Position numbers and translations under genes: made by a program. A stretch of 41,228 bases of DNA. Source: Deltaproteobacteria bacterium. Lineage in GTDB: Bacteria > Desulfobacterota > BSN033 > WVXP01. Within the stretch, counting starts at the first letter, position 1; each line of letters begins with the position of its first letter. Of the stretch, positions 33,575-41,228 are shown piece by piece. The stretch lies in assembly GCA_019308905.1 (NCBI GenBank), contig JAFDHF010000048.1:1-41228 (forward strand). Direction: 5' to 3'. The notes under the pieces are model-generated. The model had not been told where the DNA came from. It made no database searches and worked only from the letters and a program-made list of their open reading frames with translations.

Positions 33575-34095
33575 CAAAGATAGTGGATGACCTCCTTTTG
33601 CTCTCCCATGCCGACAATGGAGAGGTTCCCCTTACAAAATCCATGATCGACCTTTCTCATTTTCTCTCCGAAATCCAGGCCCAGTCCCAGCTTCTCGCCA
33701 CCGCCAAGTCTATCCACGTCTCCTTTCATAAGAACCGAAGCATCTATGCTCTGGCAGATCCTCTCCGCTTGAAATCCATGATGCTCAACCTTGTTGAGAA
33801 CGGGATCAAGTACTCCCCAGAGGGGAGCCGAATCGATATCGCCTTGGAAGAAGATGACGGCTTCGCCCTGATCACCGTCAAGGACCACGGCATCGGCATC
33901 CCACAGGAAGCACTGCCCCATGTCTTCGACCGTTTCTTCAGAGTCGACAAGGCCCGTTCCCGCCATGAGGGCGGAACCGGCCTCGGCTTGAGCATCTGCA
34001 AGTGGGTGGCCGAGGCGCACAACGGGAGCATATCGGTCAAGAGTGAGTTGGGAAAGGGGAGCACCTTTGCCGTAAGGCTCCCCACGATGAGTTGA
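33571..34095 (+). CDS. Sensor kinase, C-terminal part (second DHp helix and ATPase domain)
   Basis: Second half of the same kinase in another frame, 174 residues. It starts at the second DHp helix (MTKIVDDLLLLSHADNGE) and contains the HATPase_c domain with the N box LVENGIKYSPEG, G1 box VKDHGIGIP, the F box FDRFFRVDKARS and G2 box GTGLGLSICK. Its ATG overlaps the TGA of the first half as ATGA, so it could be made by termination-reinitiation. In the same frame the preceding bases read LEEINN, typical of this kinase family, showing that it was once joined. About seven residues that relatives have between the parts are missing. Confidence 0.75.
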   Translation: MTKIVDDLLLLSHADNGEVPLTKSMIDLSHFLSEIQAQSQLLATAKSIHVSFHKNRSIYALADPLRLKSMMLNLVENGIKYSPEGSRIDIALEEDDGFALITVKDHGIGIPQEALPHVFDRFFRVDKARSRHEGGTGLGLSICKWVAEAHNGSISVKSELGKGSTFAVRLPTMS

Positions 34096-34388
34096 TCGCC
34101 CCCGGTCTGACCTGGTCAGTCTCCGCTCACTGCCTGTTTCTCGTCCTTCTCCACAGGGAATAGGGGACCGGGAGCAACGGGCTCTTTGTCCAGAGGGATT
34201 TTCATTCCGTCAGTCTCTTGGTAGCATGTGAGATTTTTCGTCTATCTGCCTGTATGTGTTCCCACGGATGCCCCGGAAAAGGCCGTGACCGGGCAGAAGC
34301 CGCAGGCCTGGAGCGTCGGGGGTGACCATTTGTGGCACTCATTTTGCAAAATCACAGTTTCTAATCTCACTGAACCCCGGGGATAGCG
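34096..34388. other. Leader region of the pil operon
   Basis: No gene is supported. It has a short palindrome CTGACC-T-GGTCAG (34107-34119) after the kinase and the sigma54 promoter at 34333-34348. PilR binding sites would be expected between the two, but I cannot identify them with confidence. Confidence 0.45.
34333..34348 (+). promoter_or_regulatory. Sigma54 (-24/-12) promoter of the pil operon
   Basis: TGGCAC (34333-34338), five bases, TTGCA (34344-34348) is a full match to the RpoN consensus, with GG and GC separated by exactly ten bases. The predicted start lies near 34358, about 30 bases before pilB. Transcription from it would need an enhancer-binding activator, and PilR, of that family, is encoded in the same cluster. 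Confidence 0.85.
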
Positions 34389-36188
34389 ATGACCAAACGG
34401 CTGGGTGAACTCCTCATAAAGGCGAATCTGGTGACTCCAGATCAGGTAAAAAGGGCCCTAGACGAACAGAGAGTGACAGGGGGGAGCATCGGGACGAACC
34501 TCATCAAACTCGGCTATGTTGACGAGGACACCCTCTTAACCTTCCTGGGCAAATACTACCACGTGGAATCCGTCAAACTCTCTCAGGTCCACATCGACCA
34601 GAAGGCCACCAAGCTTGTCCCCTCTTCGATCGCGAAGAAGCATCTCCTCATCCCGGTCAAGAGGATAGGCCCGAAACTGATTGTTGCCATGTCGGATCCA
34701 AGCAACATAGTCGTCATCGACGAGATCAAGTTCATCACCGGTTACAATGTGCAACCCGTGGTGGCAACCGACAGGGATCTGGTCCAGGCCATCAAAAAGC
34801 ACTATGGCGGAGGGGGAGAGATAGCCGGGATGGGTGCCACAAATCTGGATGCCAGGGATTACACCCTGGAAGACACCCAGTCCGAATCCTTTGAGAGTTC
34901 CTTTGATGATTCCCTGGAGACCGTCGATGTGAGCGACTTCGACAAACTCGTCCATGGAGCCGTGGACAACATCGAAGTGGTTGAAACGGGAGAAGAGGAC
35001 GTCAGTATCGAGGATATCGATGCTCCCATCATCAAACTGGTTAATGGAATCCTTATCAGAGCGATCAAGGTGGGGGCCAGTGATATTCACTTTGAACCTT
35101 ACGAGAAGGTATTCCGGGTCCGATACCGTACCGACGGCGTGCTTCGAAAAGTCATGGGCCTTCCTCTCCAGATACGGAACGCCATAACTTCACGCCTGAA
35201 GATCATGGCCCGCCTGGACATAGCCGAAAAGCGCCTTCCCCAAGACGGCCGGATCAAACTCCGGCTCGCCAAAGGCCGGGAGATGGACTTCCGTGTCTCC
35301 GTCATTCCGACGATCTTCGGCGAAAAGGTTGTCCTGAGAATCCTGGATAAGTCGTCCCTCCAGCTCGATATGACCAAACTCGGCTTCGACCCTGAAAGCC
35401 TCAGACTCTTCCAGGAGGCCTTCCACAAGCCGGTCGGCATGGTCCTCGTAACCGGGCCCACAGGGAGCGGCAAGACCACAACCCTTTACTCTGCTCTCGT
35501 GGAACTGAACAAAGAAACAGACAACATCATGACAGCGGAAGACCCGATAGAATACAATTTCATGGGTATCAACCAGGTGCAGATGCACGAGGAGATCGGC
35601 CTCACCTTCGCCTCGGCGTTACGATCGTTTCTCAGGCAGGATCCCGATATCATCATGGTAGGTGAGATCCGTGACTTTGAGACCGCCCAGATCGCGATCC
35701 AGGCGTCCCTCACGGGCCATATGGTGCTCAGTACGGTGCATACAAACGATGCTCCGAGCACAATCAGCCGGCTCATCGATATGGGGATCGAACCCTTTCT
35801 TATCACCTCCTCCGTAAACCTCATCCTGGCCCAGAGACTGATTCGCAAGATCTGTCGTGAGTGTAAGGAAGAGGTCGAGATCAGCCCCAAGGTTCTGGCT
35901 GGCCTGGGCGTACCTCCCGAGGAGATCGAGGGATTTCGCGTATTCCGAGGTAAGGGTTGCCAGATGTGCAACGGGACAGGCTACAAGGGAAGAATCGGCA
36001 TCTACGAGGTAATGCCCGTGACCGACGAACTTAAGGAGCTGGTGCTGTCCAGGGCATCCAATTTCGACCTGAAGAAGAAGGCGATCTCGCTGGGGATGAA
36101 GAGCCTGAGACAGGCTGGGATCATTAAGATCAAGGAAGGATTGACCACTATCGAAGAAGTCCTGCGGACCACCATGGATGACCGTTAG
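34389..36188 (+). CDS. pilB: Type IV pilus assembly ATPase PilB
   Basis: Cytoplasmic hexameric motor that drives pilus extension. The 599-residue protein has an N-terminal GspE/MshEN domain (about 1-140) with RLGELLIKANLV and a second, weaker copy (SIGTNLIKLGYV), an acidic linker (about 150-205), and the ATPase domain with Walker A GPTGSGKTTT, Asp box TAEDPIEY, Walker B IIMVGEIRD and His box STVHTNDA. Zinc cysteines are in CREC and CQMC. The family often binds cyclic di-GMP in the N-terminal domain. It is the first gene after the sigma54 promoter. Confidence 0.96.
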   Translation: MTKRLGELLIKANLVTPDQVKRALDEQRVTGGSIGTNLIKLGYVDEDTLLTFLGKYYHVESVKLSQVHIDQKATKLVPSSIAKKHLLIPVKRIGPKLIVAMSDPSNIVVIDEIKFITGYNVQPVVATDRDLVQAIKKHYGGGGEIAGMGATNLDARDYTLEDTQSESFESSFDDSLETVDVSDFDKLVHGAVDNIEVVETGEEDVSIEDIDAPIIKLVNGILIRAIKVGASDIHFEPYEKVFRVRYRTDGVLRKVMGLPLQIRNAITSRLKIMARLDIAEKRLPQDGRIKLRLAKGREMDFRVSVIPTIFGEKVVLRILDKSSLQLDMTKLGFDPESLRLFQEAFHKPVGMVLVTGPTGSGKTTTLYSALVELNKETDNIMTAEDPIEYNFMGINQVQMHEEIGLTFASALRSFLRQDPDIIMVGEIRDFETAQIAIQASLTGHMVLSTVHTNDAPSTISRLIDMGIEPFLITSSVNLILAQRLIRKICRECKEEVEISPKVLAGLGVPPEEIEGFRVFRGKGCQMCNGTGYKGRIGIYEVMPVTDELKELVLSRASNFDLKKKAISLGMKSLRQAGIIKIKEGLTTIEEVLRTTMDDR

Positions 36189-36255
36189 CCGGCAAACCCA
36201 TCCAAGGCCGAACAGATTCCCTTGTGCTGAACAGTGGGGACGATGAGGAGGAGAA

Positions 36256-37359
36256 ATGGTAGAGCTGAAAAATCTCTTAGAGGTGCTTATCGAGAAAAAG
36301 GCATCCGACCTCCACATAACCACGGGTTCGCCTCCTGTTATCAGGATCGACGGGAAGTTGGTCAGGCTCAACACAGAACCCCTCACCGCCACCGATACCA
36401 AGAGACTCTGCTACAGCGTGCTGACAGATGCCCAGCGCCATCGGTTCGAAGAAGACAACGAGTTGGATTTCTCTTTTGGAATAAAGGGGCTGAGTCGTTT
36501 CCGCGGGAACATCTTCGTCCAGCGAGGGGCAGTGGCCGGGGCGTTCCGCACGATACCCTATGAGATTCTCGATTTCGAAAAACTCGGCATCCCCCCTTTG
36601 ATCAACGAGTTACTGACAAAACCAAAGGGATTGATTCTCATCACCGGCCCCACCGGGACCGGGAAGTCGACCACCTTGGCCTCCATCATCCAGAAGATCA
36701 ACGAGGATCGCTCCGCCCATATCATCACAATCGAGGACCCGATCGAGTATCTCCATACCCACAAGAAATGCATCATCAACCAGAGAGAGGTCAACTCCGA
36801 CACCCAGAGTTTTGCCGAGGCCCTAAGACACATCCTTCGGCAGGATCCGGATATTATTCTCATCGGCGAGATGAGGGACCTGGAGACCATTCAAGCGGCC
36901 CTCACCATCGCAGAGACCGGCCATTTGACCTTTGCCACACTCCATACCAACTCCTGCGTTGAGACGATCAATAGAATCATCGACGTATTTCCACCCCATC
37001 AGCAACCCCAGATTCGGGCTCAGCTGTCCTTTGTCCTGGAAGGGGTCCTGACCCAGCAGTTGCTTCCCAAGATATCGGGCGGGCGATGCCTGGCCATGGA
37101 GATCATGCTTCCCAACCCAGCGATCCGGAACCTGATCCGCGAGGACAAGGTACACCAGATTTACTCTCAAATGCAGGTAGGCCAGTCCAAGTTCGGCATG
37201 CAGACGATGAACCAGTCCCTCCTGTCTCTTTACCAGAAGGGGCTTGTCTCCCTCAACGAGGCCATGCAGAGGAGCTACAACATCGAGGAGTTCAAACAGA
37301 TGTTGTCCAATATCGGGGTCTCAACATCAAGGACCGCCGTCCGGAGTCGAATGCGCTAA
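36256..37359 (+). CDS. pilT: Type IV pilus retraction ATPase PilT
   Basis: Motor that disassembles the pilus and powers twitching. The 367-residue protein has the PilT N-terminal PAS-like domain (KKASDLHITTGSPPVIRIDG), Walker A GPTGTGKSTT, Asp box TIEDPIEY, Walker B IILIGEMRD, His box ATLHTNSC and the retraction-specific AIRNLIRE motif near residue 295. A GAGGAG site precedes the ATG. It follows pilB by 67 bases. Confidence 0.96.
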   Translation: MVELKNLLEVLIEKKASDLHITTGSPPVIRIDGKLVRLNTEPLTATDTKRLCYSVLTDAQRHRFEEDNELDFSFGIKGLSRFRGNIFVQRGAVAGAFRTIPYEILDFEKLGIPPLINELLTKPKGLILITGPTGTGKSTTLASIIQKINEDRSAHIITIEDPIEYLHTHKKCIINQREVNSDTQSFAEALRHILRQDPDIILIGEMRDLETIQAALTIAETGHLTFATLHTNSCVETINRIIDVFPPHQQPQIRAQLSFVLEGVLTQQLLPKISGGRCLAMEIMLPNPAIRNLIREDKVHQIYSQMQVGQSKFGMQTMNQSLLSLYQKGLVSLNEAMQRSYNIEEFKQMLSNIGVSTSRTAVRSRMR

Positions 37360-37434
37360 CCGTGCCTGACAACAGGGCTTGGAGGTCTTCGACTGCCGGT
37401 CTTCTGAATTTCAATCATCGGAGGAATGTCGCCC

Positions 37435-38643
37435 ATGCCAGTCTACAAATGGGAAGGAAAAACCCTGAGGGGAGCCATCAAGAGGGGTGAGCTGGAAGCC
37501 GCAAGCGAAGCGGCTCTCAGGATCCAACTCCGCCAACAGAATATCATTCCCACCAAGGTTCTCTCAAAGGGAAAAGAGATAAAGCTCCAGTTTTCCCTCG
37601 GCGGTCGCAAGATCACGGAGAAGGCCATCGCGGTCTTCACCCGCCAACTTGCCACCATGATCGATGCCGGCCTTCCCCTTGTACAATCCTTGGACATACT
37701 CGCCACCCAGCAGGAGAACAGGAGCTTTAAGCAGGTCCTCAGCACGATCAAGGACGACGTGGAATCAGGATCCACCTTTGCTGCCGCTCTGGGGCGCCAC
37801 CCGAAGGTGTTCAACGACCTCTACGTGAATCTCGTCGTCGCGGGCGAGGAGGGAGGTATCCTCGATAATATTCTCCTCCGGCTGTCAAACTACATCGAGA
37901 AGGCCGTGGCCCTGAAAAAGAAGGTGAAGTCGGCTCTGGTCTATCCCATCGCCATCGTGGGTGTGGCGGTCATCGTCGTGACCATCCTGCTTATCTTCGT
38001 GATCCCGGTCTTTGAAAAGATGTTTCTCTCGGCCGGCCACAGCCTTCCCCTTCTCACCCAGATCATAGTCACCATGAGCCGACTTCTGAAAAGCTACTTC
38101 ATCTTCGTGGTGGCCGGGTTGGTCATTCTCGGCATCGGCCTTCGTAGATACCACAAGACGGGATCCGGAAGGAGAAACATAGACGCTCTTCTCTTGAAGG
38201 TTCCTGTGTTCGGCATGCTTTTTCGGAAAATCGCCATTGCCCGATTTTCCCGCACCCTGAGCACCCTGGTGAGCAGCGGGGTACCCATTCTCGACAGTCT
38301 GAACATCGTGGCAAAAACAGCCGGAAACCAGATCGTCGAGGATGCCATTATGAGGGCTCGGAGCAGTATCAGTGAGGGCGAGACGATTGCAGAACCCTTG
38401 ACACGGGCCGACGTCTTCCCCCCCATGGTGACGCAGATGATATCGGTCGGAGAGTCGACTGGATCTTTGGACACGATGCTCGGCAAGATAGCCGACTTCT
38501 ACGACGATGAGGTGGACACCACGGTCGCCACTCTCACCTCTCTCTTGGAACCCTTTCTGATGATCTTTCTTGGAGGCACCATCGGTACCATCGTGGTGGC
38601 CATGTATCTCCCCATATTCAACATGGCTTCGGCGATCGGATAG
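37435..38643 (+). CDS. pilC: Type IV pilus inner-membrane platform protein PilC
   Basis: Inner-membrane protein that couples the PilB and PilT motors to the growing pilus. The 402-residue protein has two T2SSF domains (FTRQLATMIDAGLPLVQSL and FSRTLSTLVSSGVPILDSL), a two-helix membrane region (about 170-240) and a final membrane helix (about 372-395). The start at the second ATG is favoured because GGAGGA lies nine bases upstream; that site touches the ATG at 37426 directly and could not serve it. Confidence 0.95.
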   Translation: MPVYKWEGKTLRGAIKRGELEAASEAALRIQLRQQNIIPTKVLSKGKEIKLQFSLGGRKITEKAIAVFTRQLATMIDAGLPLVQSLDILATQQENRSFKQVLSTIKDDVESGSTFAAALGRHPKVFNDLYVNLVVAGEEGGILDNILLRLSNYIEKAVALKKKVKSALVYPIAIVGVAVIVVTILLIFVIPVFEKMFLSAGHSLPLLTQIIVTMSRLLKSYFIFVVAGLVILGIGLRRYHKTGSGRRNIDALLLKVPVFGMLFRKIAIARFSRTLSTLVSSGVPILDSLNIVAKTAGNQIVEDAIMRARSSISEGETIAEPLTRADVFPPMVTQMISVGESTGSLDTMLGKIADFYDDEVDTTVATLTSLLEPFLMIFLGGTIGTIVVAMYLPIFNMASAIG

Positions 38644-38663
38644 ATAGAAGTCGGGAGAAGCTC

Positions 38664-40322
38664 ATGGAGCTTCAGAACCACGGTCCTTCTCGGGCAGTCA
38701 TCCACAGAAGGCTAAAAGTCCTGATGGCGGCAAGGGTCCTGATTGTCAGCCTTCTTCTAGGCGCTTCGGCCCTGATCCAGGCAGGCAGCGAAAATACTCC
38801 AATAATCACCCCTAGTAGTTCGCTCTACCTGCTCATCGGACTCACCTACACTTTGACGATCATCTATGCCCTAGTCCTCAGAAGGACGCGCAATGTCTAT
38901 CGATTTGCCTATGCTCAGATCCTGTTTGACACCGTCTTTGTCACCGCCCTTGTCTACTTGACCGGTGGAATAGAGAGCCTCTTCCCCCTGGCTTACATCT
39001 TCTCAATCACCAGTGCCGGGCTCCTTCTTTCCAAACGGGGCACATACATGATCGCCGGTGTCAGCGGCGCTCTGTACAGCGCCACCCTGGGGTTGCAGTA
39101 CTACGGCCTGATACGTCCCAGCGCGGGCTCGGGATTCTTCTTTTACACCGGCCAGGATGTTTTTTACCGCGTCTTCCTCTATCTGCTGGCTTTCGCGGTT
39201 GTAGCGGCCTTGGTCAACCACCTCGGAGAGGAGCTCAGACTCAAGGGCAGGGAGCTGAAGCAGAAACAACTCGACTATGAGAAGCTCGAGGCCTTCCATC
39301 AGAATATCATCGAGAGTCTCGACAGCGGCCTGATCACCACGGACCGGTCCGGAAAGGTCTCCTTTCTAAACAGGACTGCCTATCGGATTCTCGGGATAGA
39401 CCGGTTCTCCCAGGTCTCTTCATACCTGGACGATCTCCTGGCCGTCTGCCCGTCCACGGCTTCCGGCGAATCGACAGGCTGGGAAAAGACCGCCAGGCGC
39501 GAAGAGATCGGCTTCAAGCGGCCCGACGGCAAGTACATCCACCTGGGCCTCTCCAGATCTTCCCTGAGAGACATAAACGGCGCCGTGGTGGGATCGATTC
39601 TGATATTTCAAGACATAACCCGAATCAAGGAGATGGAAGAGCAAATCAAGAGAACCGATCGCATGGTTTCCATCGGCCAGATGGCGGCAGGTCTCGCCCA
39701 CGAGATCCGGAACCCTTTGGCCTCCATGACAGGATCAATCCAGGTTCTCAAGGAGGATATCAACCTTACCGAAGAGAACGTGAACCTTATGAATATTGTT
39801 ATCCGTGAGTCAGAACGGCTCAACCGTCTGGTCACGGATTTTCTTCTCTTTGCACAGCCTCCGAGAAGCGAACTCGTCCCCATCATTCTCAACCATCTCG
39901 TTGACGAGACCCTGCAGATGCTGAAGAACTCTCCCAAGTTCAACGGGCATATCTCTGTCTCCCGAGTCTTCTCTCATCAGGTTCGCGTACTCGGGGATTC
40001 CAATCAACTGAAACAGGTCTTCTGGAACCTGTTGCTCAACGCCGTTCAGGAGATGAAAGACGGCGGCCTCCTCCTGGTAAAACTCGAGAAGGAGGACGGC
40101 AGCGCAAAGCTTTCCGTCTCCGACACGGGGAAGGGAATAGAGAGAGAGAATCTCGGTAAGATATTCGAGCCCTTTTTTACGACCAAAGAGTCCGGAACAG
40201 GTCTCGGTCTGGCCATCGTCCATCGAATAGTGGAGACCCACGGAGGCCGGATTCGGGTGAAAAGTGAAGTTGGAAAGGGAACGACTTTCTCCGTCTTTTT
40301 CCCCGAGATCGGCCGGAGCTGA
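38664..40322 (+). CDS. pilS: Sensor histidine kinase PilS
   Basis: Membrane kinase that controls PilR. The 552-residue protein has about six membrane helices in the first 200 residues, a coiled linker, a PAS domain (about 210-320), a HisKA domain with H346 in [15 protein letters not shown], and an HATPase_c domain with N box [17 protein letters not shown] and GTGLGLAIV. In Pseudomonas PilS reads pilin in the membrane; the same may hold here. It lies 20 bases after pilC, and the next gene starts within or just after its stop. Confidence 0.94.
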   Translation: MELQNHGPSRAVIHRRLKVLMAARVLIVSLLLGASALIQAGSENTPIITPSSSLYLLIGLTYTLTIIYALVLRRTRNVYRFAYAQILFDTVFVTALVYLTGGIESLFPLAYIFSITSAGLLLSKRGTYMIAGVSGALYSATLGLQYYGLIRPSAGSGFFFYTGQDVFYRVFLYLLAFAVVAALVNHLGEELRLKGRELKQKQLDYEKLEAFHQNIIESLDSGLITTDRSGKVSFLNRTAYRILGIDRFSQVSSYLDDLLAVCPSTASGESTGWEKTARREEIGFKRPDGKYIHLGLSRSSLRDINGAVVGSILIFQDITRIKEMEEQIKRTDRMVSIGQMAAGLAHEIRNPLASMTGSIQVLKEDINLTEENVNLMNIVIRESERLNRLVTDFLLFAQPPRSELVPIILNHLVDETLQMLKNSPKFNGHISVSRVFSHQVRVLGDSNQLKQVFWNLLLNAVQEMKDGGLLLVKLEKEDGSAKLSVSDTGKGIERENLGKIFEPFFTTKESGTGLGLAIVHRIVETHGGRIRVKSEVGKGTTFSVFFPEIGRS

Positions 40323-40351
40323 TGATACGGAGACCTTCGAGAGCGGTCCCT

Positions 40352-41228
40352 ATGAGAAACCAAAAAATACTGGTAGTAGACGACGAGAGGAGCATGAGGG
40401 AATTCCTGGAGATCATGCTCACCAAGGAAGGCTACGACGTCCGGACGGCCAGCAACGGCAAGACAGCCCTTTCCCTGGCCGAGAAGGAGCTCTTCGATCT
40501 GGCCATTCTCGACATACGGATGGCAAAGATGGACGGTATAGCGACTCTCGGCCATCTCAAGGAGATCTCCCCTGAGACCGTCGTCTTGATGATCACGGCT
40601 TACGCCTCAACCGATACGGCCATACAGGCCATGAAACAGGGTGCATACGATTACATCACCAAGCCGTTCAAGATCGAAGAAATCAAGATGACGATTCAGA
40701 AGGCGCTGGAGAACAGATCCCTCCAGGCCGAAAACACCCTTCTGAGGCAGGTTGTTGAAGAGAGATACCGCCTGGGAACGATCATCGGCAAAAGTGAAAA
40801 GATGAGAGCCATTTTCGACCTCATTAAGAAGGTCGCTCCCACGAAAACCAACATTCTCCTGTCAGGCGAGAGTGGAACAGGCAAGGAACTGGTCGCAAAA
40901 GCCATCCATTACAACAGCCCCAGGAAGAACCAGCCCCTCGTGGTTCTCAATTGTGGTGCCATCCCCGAGAACCTTCTTGAAAGCGAGCTCTTCGGCCACA
41001 TGAAAGGTGCCTTTACGGGGGCCATCTCCAACAAGCGAGGGCTTTTCGAAGCCGCCGACGGGGGCAGTATCTTCCTGGATGAGATCGGGGAGCTCCCCCT
41101 CGCCATGCAGGTGAAGCTCCTCCGGGTGATTCAGGATCGCGAGTTTACCAGAGTGGGCGGCACCGAGCCGATCCGTGTGGACGTTAGGATCATCTCCGCC
41201 ACCAATAAAGACATAGAAGAAGCCGTCC
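40352..41228 (+). CDS. pilR: Sigma54-dependent response regulator PilR (partial, runs off the window)
   Basis: NtrC-family activator, cut off by the window end after 292 codons. The receiver begins [19 protein letters not shown] and has the acceptor Asp in [13 protein letters not shown] (the usual Pro after Met is Ala), Thr in MITAYAS and Lys in ITKPFK. The AAA+ domain follows with Walker A GESGTGKE and the sigma54-contact motif GAFTGA, then Walker [11 protein letters not shown]. The DNA-binding domain would lie beyond the window. The ATG at 40352 gives the family N-terminus; an ATG at 40322 overlaps the pilS stop (TGATG) and is an alternative that adds ten residues. Confidence 0.93.
   Translation, partial: MRNQKILVVDDERSMREFLEIMLTKEGYDVRTASNGKTALSLAEKELFDLAILDIRMAKMDGIATLGHLKEISPETVVLMITAYASTDTAIQAMKQGAYDYITKPFKIEEIKMTIQKALENRSLQAENTLLRQVVEERYRLGTIIGKSEKMRAIFDLIKKVAPTKTNILLSGESGTGKELVAKAIHYNSPRKNQPLVVLNCGAIPENLLESELFGHMKGAFTGAISNKRGLFEAADGGSIFLDEIGELPLAMQVKLLRVIQDREFTRVGGTEPIRVDVRIISATNKDIEEAV

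Overview
The window is a contiguous piece of chromosome from what looks like a Deltaproteobacterium (Desulfobacterota), probably an uncultured anaerobe. The reasons are the pilB-pilT-pilC-pilS-pilR order known from Geobacter relatives, a multi-PAS hybrid kinase with Cys/His-bearing PAS domains, a Bacillus-type PurF with iron-sulfur ligands, and general base composition. This placement is an inference from gene content. Most of the window is densely packed housekeeping DNA; no phage, insertion sequence or CRISPR array was seen.

Layout from left to right. (1) 1-3171: a non-coding leader carrying one copy of a dispersed repeat, then a large hybrid histidine kinase. (2) 3182-6771, minus strand: the glycolytic operon gap-pgk-tpiA followed by secG and a tRNA-Leu(GAG), behind a sigma70-like promoter. 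(3) 6683-7154: an intergenic stretch with a 13/7-bp tandem repeat and the second, inverted copy of the dispersed repeat. (4) 7155-11175: an unrecognised protein with TPR-like C-terminal helices, a FmdB-type zinc-ribbon protein, a divergent DnaA-family protein (minus) and ribonuclease Z. (5) 11205-18044, minus strand: valS, gatC, gatA and transketolase. (6) 18278-20314, minus: a receiver-domain protein with a very long acidic linker and a helical C-terminus. (7) 20714-23185: galE and purF. (8) 23182-26282, minus: ychF and uvrC. (9) 26576-27538: ribF. (10) 27577-31699, minus: a nitrilase-family amidohydrolase, argS, a SPOR-domain protein and lepB. (11) 32041-34095: an OmpR-type response regulator and a sensor kinase broken into two overlapping frames. 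(12) 34333-41228: a sigma54 promoter and the type IV pilus genes pilB, pilT, pilC, pilS and the first two thirds of pilR, which runs off the window.

How the parts fit. gap, pgk and tpiA supply the triose part of glycolysis or gluconeogenesis; tkt links it to pentoses. valS, argS, gatCA and tRNA-Leu serve translation. lepB and secG serve protein export. The pilus block forms a self-contained circuit: PilS/PilR is a sigma54-dependent two-component system, and a GG-N10-GC sigma54 promoter sits directly in front of pilB.

The best candidates for new biology are: a DnaA paralogue that lacks domain I and has a changed Walker B and sensor I region; the receiver/acidic-linker/helical-tail protein, which looks like a scaffold rather than a classical regulator; the inverted pair of about 61-bp dispersed repeats 6.8 kb apart; the split sensor kinase whose two halves overlap by ATGA; and two promoters placed so close to start codons that the transcripts may be leaderless. 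No complete, obviously novel multi-gene system was identified. Start sites were judged by eye from Shine-Dalgarno spacing and family N-termini.
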